From NCBI RefSeq assembly GCF_014207745.1, contig NZ_JACHJB010000005.1, positions 186,001-250,000 on the forward strand: a stretch of DNA of 64,000 nt, in the 5' to 3' direction. The translations under genes and the position numbers were made by a program. The notes below the pieces were generated by a model, which was not told where the DNA came from, ran no database searches, and saw only the letters and a program-made list of their open reading frames with translations. Source of the DNA: Nonomuraea muscovyensis. GTDB lineage: Bacteria; Actinomycetota; Actinomycetes; Streptosporangiales; Streptosporangiaceae. This document shows, in pieces, positions 53,198-60,295 of this stretch. How positions within the stretch are numbered: position 1 is the first letter of the stretch; every line of letters begins with the position of its first letter.

Positions 53198-54271
53198 GGT
53201 CACCTCGTCGAGGATCTCCGGCAGCGGCTCGACGCCCAGCCCCGGCCCGCTCGGCACGTCGAGGTGGCCGTCACGCAGCTCGAACGGTGTGGTGACGTCG
53301 GTGGCGAAGTAGCGGCGCGAGGCGGAGGTGTCGCCCGGCAGCGTGAACCCCGGCAGCGCCGCCAGCGCGACGTTCGCCGCCCGGCCGAGGCCGGTCTCGA
53401 GCATGCCGCCGCACCACACCGCGATCCCGTGGGCCCGGCACAGGTCGTGGATCCGCCGGGCCTCCAGATAGCCGCCGATCCGGCCCGGCTTGATGTTGAC
53501 GATCGAGCACGCGCCCAGCTCGATCGCCGCCGCCGCGTGCGCCGCCGACTCGATCGACTCGTCGAGGCAGAGCGGGGTGCGCAGCCGCCTGGCCAGCCGG
53601 GCGTGCTGCACCAGGTCGTCGTTGGCGAGCGGCTGCTCGATCAGCAGCAGGTCGAAGTCGTCCAGCCGGGCCAGCCGGGGGGCGTCCGCGAGCGTGTAGG
53701 CGGCGTTGGCGTCGACCTGGAGCAGCACCTCGTCGCCGAACCGCTCCCGCACCGCCCTGACCGGCTCGACGTCCCAGCCCGGCTCGATCTTCAGCTTGAT
53801 CCGCACGTACCCCTCGGCCAGGTAGCCCTCGACCGCGTCGAGCAGTTGCGGGACGGACTCCATGATGCCCACCGACACGCCGCACGGCACCCGGTCACGC
53901 GCCGCGCCGAGGTAGCGGCCGAACGACTCGCCCGACGCCCGCAACTGGGCGTCCAGCACGGCCGTCTCGACCGCCGCCTTGGCCATCCGGTGGCCCTTGA
54001 CCGGCTCCAGCGCCCGGCCCACGGCGTGCGCGTCGACCTCCGACGGCAGCGCGGGCAACAGGAACCGGCGGATCACCTCGGCCGCGCCGTCCACGTACTC
54101 GGAGGAGTAGAGCGGCTCCGACATCGCCACGCACTCGCCCCACCCCTCCGCCTCCGGCGTGACCACCCTGACCAGCAGCACGTCCCTGGCCGTCTCGGTG
54201 CCGAACGAGGTGCGGAACGGCGTCACCAGCGGCATCGCGATGCGCCGCAGTTCGACTCCTGTGATCTTCAC
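53171..54271 (-). CDS. Enolase superfamily: o-succinylbenzoate synthase / N-succinylamino acid racemase type
   Basis: A 366-residue enzyme of the muconate-lactonizing subgroup. The lysine pair KLK in YVRIKLKIEPGWD, metal ligands in QVDANAAY, IEQPL and DES, and the second catalytic Lys in VNIKPGRIGG are all present. The capping domain opens LRRIAMPLVTPFRTSFGTE, typical of the OSBS/NSAR family, whose members either make o-succinylbenzoate for menaquinone or racemise N-acyl amino acids. No men genes are adjacent, so the racemase role is as likely. The 3' end carries a 29-bp tandem duplication. Confidence 0.9.
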   Translation of the reverse strand: MKITGVELRRIAMPLVTPFRTSFGTETARDVLLVRVVTPEAEGWGECVAMSEPLYSSEYVDGAAEVIRRFLLPALPSEVDAHAVGRALEPVKGHRMAKAAVETAVLDAQLRASGESFGRYLGAARDRVPCGVSVGIMESVPQLLDAVEGYLAEGYVRIKLKIEPGWDVEPVRAVRERFGDEVLLQVDANAAYTLADAPRLARLDDFDLLLIEQPLANDDLVQHARLARRLRTPLCLDESIESAAHAAAAIELGACSIVNIKPGRIGGYLEARRIHDLCRAHGIAVWCGGMLETGLGRAANVALAALPGFTLPGDTSASRRYFATDVTTPFELRDGHLDVPSGPGLGVEPLPEILDEVTTATEWIPL

Positions 54272-54316
54272 GCTTGCTCCAGTGCGTAGGGGCCTGATGC
54301 GGGCCTCGATGCGTAC

Positions 54317-54928
54317 CTACACAGACTGCACCCGCCCGGACGGCGCCAGGTACACCGGCTCGCCCGCGCACGGCGCGATGCGGACCCGCGAGCACGCCTC
54401 CTGCGCCAGCCGTACGGACGCGAACGGGACCGTCACCACCGGCGTGCGGTAGCGGCCGGAGCGGAACCGGGGGGCCAGCCCGGCGAGCACGTCCGCCGCC
54501 GTCACCTCGTGGTCGGGCACCGAGCCGCCGTCGATCGTCGCCCCGCCGTCGGCGCGGACCTCCAGCACACACGGCGCCCGCAGCCCGGCCAGCGCCAGCC
54601 CCGCCACGGTCGCCCCGGCCAGCGGCCCCACGTCACCCGCCGTCCAGCCGTAGTGCCACAGACCGGCCGCCACGACCGGCGCCGCCGGGTCGCCCGGCTC
54701 GGCCACCACCACGTCGAACCCCTCGCACAGCGCCCGCGCCAGCTCCTCGGCGCCGCGCGCCGGCCGCCTGCAGACACGCAGCCCGGGCAGGTCGGGGACG
54801 CCGCCGCCCGCCTGGAAGACCAGCTTGACGCCGGTCCTGAGCCGGCCGCGCCGGCCGTCGCGCCACCCGCAGATGACCACGTCCGCCGAGCTGGCCGTGC
54901 CGGAGGTGCCGATCCGCAACATACGCAA
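54317..54928 (-). CDS. Unrecognised protein upstream of the enolase-family gene (203 aa)
   Basis: A soluble alpha/beta protein beginning MLRIGTSGTASSADVVICGWRDG, with FDVVVAEPGDPAAPVVAAGLWHYGWTAGDVGPLAG in the middle and YRTPVVTVPFASVRLAQEACSRVRI near the end. No Walker, metal or signal motif is clear. It lies 45 bases upstream of the OSBS/NSAR-type gene on the same strand and may be co-transcribed. ATG 54926-54928 or 54920-54922. I do not recognise the family. Confidence 0.7.
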   Translation of the reverse strand: MRMLRIGTSGTASSADVVICGWRDGRRGRLRTGVKLVFQAGGGVPDLPGLRVCRRPARGAEELARALCEGFDVVVAEPGDPAAPVVAAGLWHYGWTAGDVGPLAGATVAGLALAGLRAPCVLEVRADGGATIDGGSVPDHEVTAADVLAGLAPRFRSGRYRTPVVTVPFASVRLAQEACSRVRIAPCAGEPVYLAPSGRVQSV

Positions 54929-55085
54929 TCATTACCCTGAGCAGTCTTTCGTCACACTCCGTAGTCTCTCTTGTCGCACGTCACCGGGCCGTCATGGCGG
55001 TGGGCGCTTGTCCGGTCGCGGTGAGTGTGTGAAGGCCCGTTCTGCGGGTAGCGCGACTTGCGTTGGAGCCTCGAAGGAGGAAACC

Positions 55086-55976
55086 GTGGAGAATAACCTA
55101 GGCCAAAGCCTGACGGACATGTTGCGGCAGGTCGTGGCGTTCGTCCCGAGGCTGGTTGCCTTCATCGCCATCCTCATCATCGGCTGGCTGATCGCCAAGC
55201 TGCTGGCCAAGGCCGTGGACAAGATCCTGGAGCGGGTCGGCTTCGACCGCGCCGTGCAGCGCAGCGGGATGGGGCGCATGCTGGAGCGCAGCCGCTACGA
55301 CGCCAGCGGTCTGATCGGCAAGCTGGTCTACTACGCGATCCTGCTGGTCACCCTGCAGCTCGCCTTCAGCGTCTTCGGGCCCAACCCGATCTCCACGCTG
55401 CTGACCGCGGTGGTGGCCTGGCTGCCCAGGGCCGTCGTCGCCATCATCATCGTGGTGGTGGCCGGCGCGATCGCCGCGGCCGTCCGCGACCTCGTCGCCA
55501 GCGCGCTCGGCGGGCTGTCCTACGGCCGGTGGCTCGCCACCGCCGCCTCGGTGTTCATCTGGGCGCTCGGCATCATCGCCGCGCTCAACCAGATCGGCGT
55601 GGCCACCACCGTCACCACCCCGGTGCTGATCACGGTGCTCGCCACCGCGGGCGCCATCCTCGCGATCGGCATCGGCGGCGGCATGGTGCGTCCCATGCAG
55701 CAGCGCTGGGAGCGCTGGCTCGGCCGCATGGAGGAGCAGGCGCCGCAGGCCCGCGCGCAGGCCGAGGCCTACCAGCGCGGACGCCAGGACGCCCAGGGCA
55801 TGGCGCCGGCCCAGACGCCGCAGGCCACGCCCGCGGCCGGCGAGCCGACCACGCCCATCCGCACCGGCGGCGACCCCGGAGCCCGGGCGGACCGCCCCGA
55901 CATGCCGGGTACGCGGCCGGACATGCCGGGCACCCGTCCCGACAGGCCGGAGACCGGCCGGCGGCCCGAGTACTGA
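55086..55976 (+). CDS. Conserved TM-helix (mechanosensitive-channel-like) membrane protein
   Basis: A 296-residue membrane protein. It carries the TM_helix repeat of small MscS-like proteins (VPRLVAFIAILIIGWLIAKLLAKAVDKILERVGFDRAVQRSG) and again near AVVAWLPRAVVAIIIVVVAGAIAAAVRDLVASALGG, with two further helices. The MscS beta domain is absent. The C-terminus is a disordered, charged tail with two copies of RPDMPGT. GTG at 55086 follows a perfect AAGGAGG. Function is probably in membrane tension or small-solute leak; that is inference. Confidence 0.88.
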   Translation: MENNLGQSLTDMLRQVVAFVPRLVAFIAILIIGWLIAKLLAKAVDKILERVGFDRAVQRSGMGRMLERSRYDASGLIGKLVYYAILLVTLQLAFSVFGPNPISTLLTAVVAWLPRAVVAIIIVVVAGAIAAAVRDLVASALGGLSYGRWLATAASVFIWALGIIAALNQIGVATTVTTPVLITVLATAGAILAIGIGGGMVRPMQQRWERWLGRMEEQAPQARAQAEAYQRGRQDAQGMAPAQTPQATPAAGEPTTPIRTGGDPGARADRPDMPGTRPDMPGTRPDRPETGRRPEY

Positions 55977-55997
55977 CGATCACGGAACGGAGCAGAA

Positions 55998-56031
55998 GAG
56001 CGACCGGCGGCCCAGGCGGCCCCGGTCGCTC
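55998..56031 (+). terminator. Terminator hairpin after the TM-helix protein gene
   Basis: GAGCGACCGG (55998-56007) pairs exactly with CCGGTCGCTC (56022-56031), 21 bases after the stop codon, with a GC-rich loop. Confidence 0.7.
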
Positions 56032-56121
56032 GCCCTTCTCGCTCGCGGGGCCCCGGCGGCTCCGGTCGCTCGCCGTTCTCGCTCGCCGTTCTCGCTCGCG
56101 GGCCCGCTCGCGGTCCTCCGG
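56022..56121. repeat. Short degenerate tandem repeats (CGCTCGC-CGTTCT family)
   Basis: The strings GGTCGCTCGCCsTTCTCGCTCG and CCGTTCTCGCTCGC recur three to four times between the TM-helix gene and the convergent small gene, mixed with GCTCGCGGG copies. They overlap the right arm of the terminator and look like local duplication of that sequence. Confidence 0.6.
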
Positions 56122-56153
56122 GCTCGCGGTCGGTCCTGGGGGCGCGGGGCGTT

Positions 56154-56462
56154 TCAGGCGGGGGACTCGTCCAGGAGGTTGAGTTCGCGGGCCAGCCAGC
56201 AGATCGCCGTCAGTCGCACCGCGGCCGCGTCGTGGCCGCCGTGGAAGCTCCAGCCCCGGTCGCGCAGCTCGTCGGCGAATCCCAGCAGGTAGTCGCCCAG
56301 CGTCTCGCGGTCGAGGGAGATGGTCTCGCGCAGCTCGGCGGCGTGCTGGTCGACGGCGGCCACGAGGCCGGGCTCGGCGGCCATCCGTTCGAGCTGGGCA
56401 TGGCCGAGCGTGTTCATCAGCCAGTGCAGGGGCGCAGCCGCCCAATCTTTCTCAAACAACAC
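56154..56462 (-). CDS. Small conserved hypothetical protein (102 aa, DUF6401-like)
   Basis: A soluble helical protein reading WLMNTLGHAQLERMAAEPGLVAAVDQHAAELRETISLDRETLGDYLLGFADELRDRG and ending CWLARELNLLDESPA. It resembles small actinobacterial proteins filed under DUF6401; that assignment is from memory and not certain. GTG at 56460-56462 is chosen because AAGG lies 11 bases upstream and conservation-like sequence starts there; the frame upstream is Pro/Arg-rich and unlikely to be coding. Confidence 0.75.
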   Translation of the reverse strand: MLFEKDWAAAPLHWLMNTLGHAQLERMAAEPGLVAAVDQHAAELRETISLDRETLGDYLLGFADELRDRGWSFHGGHDAAAVRLTAICWLARELNLLDESPA

Positions 56463-56922
56463 CCAAACAACCTTAATGCGAGGTTTCCATACGTTCGTGC
56501 ATGAAATATGCCATACCGCCACATGAGGGGCAGGTTCGCCTGCTCTGGGCGTCCGGGGAGCCGGTGGCGGGCGGGAGGTGCGGTGGTGCGCTGTGGTGTC
56601 CGGCGGCCGCGGTCGGCCGTCGGTGCAGGCTAACACGCCGCCGCGCCGTCGTCCGGTGCGTCCCTTCCGGTGGATGGCAGGGGTGGGGTGCCCGGGCGAT
56701 GGCCGGAGGGGCTGCGCGGCCGGTGGGCCCGCGCCACCAGTGCGGCGGAGGAACGGGCTGCGTGGCCGGTGGGCTCCCGGTGCGGGCGGGCATGCCACCG
56801 GCGGGTGGGACGCTGTCCAGTCGCCGCCAGGTCTCACTTTGCTGGCTCGCCGGTTTCACGATTGACTGCGGAGTGTGATAGTCAAGTGACGGTCAGTATT
56901 CAACAGGGGGTTGGAGATCGTC
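56463..56922. other. Divergent intergenic region
   Basis: 460 bases. The edges are AT-richer than the centre: around 56463-56520 (near the small gene) and 56860-56905, where TTGACT occurs, so promoters for both divergent genes probably lie there. The centre is GC-rich with repeated GGTGGGC/GCGGGC motifs. A 125-codon open frame at 56501-56878 lacks a good ribosome binding site and gives a Gly/Arg/Cys-rich product unlike a real protein. Confidence 0.5.
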
Positions 56923-57690
56923 ATGGTGGCGTACACGCTTGCGGTCGCAGCGGCAGTGGGCGTGGTGGCGCTCACCGCGCTCGTGTTCAGGATGGCGGGC
57001 AAGGGCAGCCCCGACGGGCGGGCCGACGGTCCCTCCGCCGGTCACGCGGGCTCGATGCTGTCGGCCCTGTTCCTGCTGGTCTTCGCGATCGCGATCATCG
57101 TCCCGTGGACCACGGCCGACGCCGCCAGACACAACACCTACACCGAGAGCCGCTCGGCCGTCGACGCCTACTGGGCGGCCGCCGGGCTGCCCGGCACCGG
57201 GCCCGAGTCGGTGCGGGCCGGGCTGCGCGACTACGTCACGTTCGTGGCCGACGACGAGTGGGAGGCCATGCGGGACGGCCGGCTGCATCCGGTGGGCACC
57301 GAACGCCTCGACGCGCTGCGCACCCGGGTGACCACGATGGAGGCGACCGAGACCGAGGCGCTGGAGGCGCGGGCCGATGTCCTGGAGCACCTGGCCGCGC
57401 TGTCCGGGGCGCGGGCCCTGCGCGCCGCCGACGCCGCCGCCACCCCGCCGTCCGGCGTGCTGGTGCTCACCGTCGTCACGGGCCTGCTGGTGATCGTCTT
57501 CCCGTTCCTCGCGGGCGCCCGGCCGCGCGGCGCGGCCCTCATCCCGCTGCTGGCGATGGCGGCCCTGCTGGGCTTCGGCGCCTTGCTGACCTGGGACATC
57601 TCCCGCGTCTTCGACGGCCCCCTCGCCGTCGGGCCCGACGCCTTCCGGGGCGCGCTGGAGGAGTTCGCCCGGATCTCCGGGGGCGTGTGA
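56923..57690 (+). CDS. DUF4239-like (bestrophin-like) membrane protein
   Basis: A 255-residue protein with two N-terminal helices (YTLAVAAAVGVVALTALVF; SMLSALFLLVFAIAIIVPW), an extracytoplasmic or cytoplasmic helical middle (about residues 70-170) and two C-terminal helices (VLVLTVVTGLLVIVFPFLAG; ALIPLLAMAALLGFGALL). The segment TADAARHNTYTESRSAVDAYWAAAGLPG and LRDYVTFVADDEWEAMRDGRL matches the DUF4239 pattern. ATG at 56923 follows GGAG. Coupled by a 4-base overlap to the next gene. Function unknown. Confidence 0.85.
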   Translation: MVAYTLAVAAAVGVVALTALVFRMAGKGSPDGRADGPSAGHAGSMLSALFLLVFAIAIIVPWTTADAARHNTYTESRSAVDAYWAAAGLPGTGPESVRAGLRDYVTFVADDEWEAMRDGRLHPVGTERLDALRTRVTTMEATETEALEARADVLEHLAALSGARALRAADAAATPPSGVLVLTVVTGLLVIVFPFLAGARPRGAALIPLLAMAALLGFGALLTWDISRVFDGPLAVGPDAFRGALEEFARISGGV

Positions 57691-58457
57691 CCGTGACCGA
57701 GGAAGCAGGCTCGCGAGAGCCGGAGAGCCCGGCCACCACACAGGCGGGCGGTGGCGCTCCCACGCCCGCCATCGCCGGCGCAACGGCGCGCCGGAGCACT
57801 GTGAGGAGCGGGCCGCTCCGGGGGCGCCCGAGTCGGCGCCGTGGGAGGAGGCGGGGGAAGCGGGTGCGGCTGTTGCTCGCCGGCGCTTTACTGGCACTCG
57901 GGGCGTCCGGGCCCGCCGCGGCCGACCCGCAAGAGGCCGGGCCCGGACCGAAGGCGCGGTCCAGGGCGGGCGTGTCGGTGTGCGTCAACCTCCCCGTGCT
58001 GCGGCTCGACCTCGGACCGTGCAGCGCCCCGCCGGTCTCGATCTGCGTCGACGCGCCCGTCCTCACCGTGCACGTCGGAACATGCCGCCCGGCCCCCGCG
58101 GCCGTGCGTCCCCGTCCGAGACCGACGCCGACCCGCAAGCCCGCGCCGACCCCCGAGCCGACGGCGTCCAAGCCCGTCAAGCCCACGCCGACGCTGACGC
58201 GCAGGCCCCGGCGCAGCACCCCGCCCCGGCCCGTTCCCACGCCGAGCGCGGTCCGGGCCGAGGTGCCGGTGATCCGCCCGAGCCGCGAACCGACGCCCAC
58301 CCCCAAGCCGACCCCGTCACCGACGCAACCGGCCCGCCCACGCGCCGAACGCGCCGAGCCACCGCGCGAGCGGCCCAGCCCACTCGGGACAGTCCTGCTC
58401 ATGATCGTGCTCACCACCGTCATCGCCTCCGCAACGGCCGTGGCCTTCGCCCGTTGA
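57687..58457 (+). CDS. Pro/Thr-rich membrane protein with twin Cys-bounded motifs
   Basis: A 256-residue protein, unrecognised. A basic N-terminal region (RGRPSRRRGRRRGKRVR) precedes a signal-like helix (LLLAGALLALGASGPAAA). Then come two tandem 16-residue units, SVCVNLPVLRLDLGPC and SICVDAPVLTVHVGTC, each with a cysteine near both ends, suited to disulfides. A long PTP/PTPT stretch (about residues 140-230) spans the wall, and a C-terminal helix (GTVLLMIVLTTVIASATAVAF) anchors it. GTG at 57687 overlaps the preceding stop (GTGA), so the two proteins are made together and probably act together. Confidence 0.8.
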   Translation: MTVTEEAGSREPESPATTQAGGGAPTPAIAGATARRSTVRSGPLRGRPSRRRGRRRGKRVRLLLAGALLALGASGPAAADPQEAGPGPKARSRAGVSVCVNLPVLRLDLGPCSAPPVSICVDAPVLTVHVGTCRPAPAAVRPRPRPTPTRKPAPTPEPTASKPVKPTPTLTRRPRRSTPPRPVPTPSAVRAEVPVIRPSREPTPTPKPTPSPTQPARPRAERAEPPRERPSPLGTVLLMIVLTTVIASATAVAFAR

Positions 58458-58534
58458 ACCATGCGTCCGTGGTCCCCTGGGGTCGAAGCCGCCGGGTGAA
58501 CCGGTTGAGCGGTGGGAAGACGGCGGGTGGTGCG

Positions 58535-59728
58535 GTGGTTGGCACAGACGTGGAAGAGATCGACGTCGTGGTGATCGGGGCCGGGCAGGCGGGCTTGTCC
58601 AGCGCGTACTTCCTGCGCCGGTTCGGCCTGGAGACGGTCGTGCTCGACGCCGCCGACGGGCCGGGCGGGGCGTGGCGGCATCGGTCTCCGACGCTGACCA
58701 TGGACAAGGTGCACGGCATCTTCGACCTGCCGGGCGTCAGGCGCGAACCCGGTGCGGACGGCCGGCGGCCCGCCGCCGAGGCGGTGCCCGCCTACTACGC
58801 CGCCTACGAGCGTGAGCTGGGCCTCGGCGTCCTGCGCCCGGTCACGGTGTCCGCCGTCACGCCCGGCCCGCACGACCGGTTGCTGGTCACCGCCGCCCCG
58901 GGGAACGTGGACGCCCCGAACCGCCCGTACGCGCAGGCCGGCACGGACGTCCTGGACCGCCCGTACGCGCAGGCCGGCACGGACGTTCCGGACCGCCCGT
59001 ACGCCAGGCGGGAATGGGCGGCGCGGGCGGTGGTGAACGCCACCGGCACGTGGACCCGACCGTACTGGCCGTACTATCCGGGAGCGCGCGACTTCCTGGG
59101 TCGCCAGCTCCACTACGCCGCCTACCGGGGGCCGGAGGCGTTCGCGGGCCGCAGGGTGGTCGTGGTGGGCGGCGGTCACTCGGCCGCCCACGTGCTGTCC
59201 GAGCTGGCCGGAGTCGCCGCCGGCACCCTGTGGGTCACCCGGCGCCCGCCCGACCTGCGGGAGGACGACTTCGGCGAGGACGCCCGGCGAGAGGCCGTCG
59301 CCCGTGTCGAGGCCCGGGTCCGGGCGGGGCTGCCGCCGCAGAGCGTCGTCGGCGTCACCGGTCTCGGCCACACCCCCGTCGTCCGGGAGGCCCTGGAGAA
59401 GGGGGCGCTGGACCGGCTGCCGATGTTCACCCGCATCACCCCGTACGGGGTGGCATGGGCCGACGGGCACGAGGAGCCGGCCGACACGATCATCTGGGCG
59501 ACCGGGTTCCGCTCAGCGCTCGACCACCTGGCCCCGCTCCACCTGCGGCGGCCGGGTGGCGGCATCGCGGTGGACGGCACCCGGGCGCTCGCCGACCCGC
59601 GCGTCCAACTCGTCGGCTACGGCCCCTCGGCCAGCACCGTCGGCGCCAACCGCGCCGGCCGCACCGCCGCCCGCAACGTCCACCGCCTCCTCACGAGCTC
59701 CGCCCCACTGACCACCCCGGCCGCCTGA
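58535..59728 (+). CDS. FAD-dependent monooxygenase-like oxidoreductase
   Basis: About 397 residues. FAD motif VVVIGAGQAGLSSAYFL, the monooxygenase fingerprint FLGRQLHYAAYRG (FxGxxxHxxxY/F), NADP motif VVVGGGHSAAHVL and the ATGF motif IIWATGFRSALDHL are present, as in flavin-containing or Baeyer-Villiger-type monooxygenases. An in-frame 36-bp tandem duplication adds RPYAQAGTDV twice near residues 130-155. Start is uncertain between GTG 58535 and GTG 58550. Substrate unknown; no obvious partner genes. Confidence 0.85.
   Translation: MVGTDVEEIDVVVIGAGQAGLSSAYFLRRFGLETVVLDAADGPGGAWRHRSPTLTMDKVHGIFDLPGVRREPGADGRRPAAEAVPAYYAAYERELGLGVLRPVTVSAVTPGPHDRLLVTAAPGNVDAPNRPYAQAGTDVLDRPYAQAGTDVPDRPYARREWAARAVVNATGTWTRPYWPYYPGARDFLGRQLHYAAYRGPEAFAGRRVVVVGGGHSAAHVLSELAGVAAGTLWVTRRPPDLREDDFGEDARREAVARVEARVRAGLPPQSVVGVTGLGHTPVVREALEKGALDRLPMFTRITPYGVAWADGHEEPADTIIWATGFRSALDHLAPLHLRRPGGGIAVDGTRALADPRVQLVGYGPSASTVGANRAGRTAARNVHRLLTSSAPLTTPAA
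58921..59004. repeat. 36-bp in-frame tandem duplication inside the monooxygenase gene
   Basis: Units at 58921-58956 and 58957-58992 are nearly identical, followed by a 12-base third partial copy. Each encodes RPYAQAGTDV plus two residues, so the reading frame is kept. Confidence 0.9.
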
Positions 59729-60295
59729 CCGCCCCGCCCCCTGACCGTCCCGGCGGTGCCGCCCAGAGCCCGGAGCCCCGCTCAGCCCTGCGATGACGCA
59801 TTGCGAGACTACTTCCGGCGTCGTAGTCGGGTCGGTCGTCGGTCCCGGTGCGGTAGCGGCAGATGACTCCGCTTGCAGGACGCCCCCGAACAGCGGGCCG
59901 GACGACAATTCCGGTCATGAAACCCCAGCCAGCACCGCCACGAGGCGGCGTTGCCGGCCACCGGGCTGCCCGCGGCCGCGTTCGGGTGAGCCGCGGCCCC
60001 ACCCCATCGACGACGCGCTGTCGACCTTCAAGCAGCGCGTGATGTGCGGGTGACGGAAACACCCATGCCGAGAACGCCCCGCAGGTCCCGGCGTTCGGCC
60101 CCATGCGGGCCCGCTGACTGAGGGCGTCGGCGAGAGGGCTGTCCCGCTTCCTCGGCGTCCACGGAGCTGGTGCGGCCGTGCCGGCGGCGACGAGCGGCCA
60201 CCTGTCGATCGACACAGCCGGCGGGCAGACCCGGTGAATACGACCATCGGCCCGACCACGGGCCTGGTCGCGACATTGACGAAGACGGGAGAGCG
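59729..60295. other. Intergenic region before the ABC exporter/importer pair
   Basis: 567 bases with no convincing gene on either strand. Base composition is less extreme than in the neighbouring genes, and several short open frames lack ribosome binding sites. A partial repeat of GTCGGTCGTCGGTCCCGG-like sequence occurs near 59830. No iron-box or other known operator is recognisable. It may hold the promoter of the ABC pair or the remains of a lost gene. Confidence 0.5.

Noticed and set aside
56501..56878. 125-codon open frame between divergent genes
   Set aside because: Gly/Arg/Cys-rich product with no family features and no ribosome binding site.
59793..60053. 86-codon open frame before the ABC pair
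   Set aside because: No good start signal and no recognisable product; kept as possible remnant sequence only.
60200..60295. Iron-box (DmdR/IdeR site) before the ABC pair
   Set aside because: I looked for a TTAGGTTAGGCTAACCTAA-like palindrome and found none.
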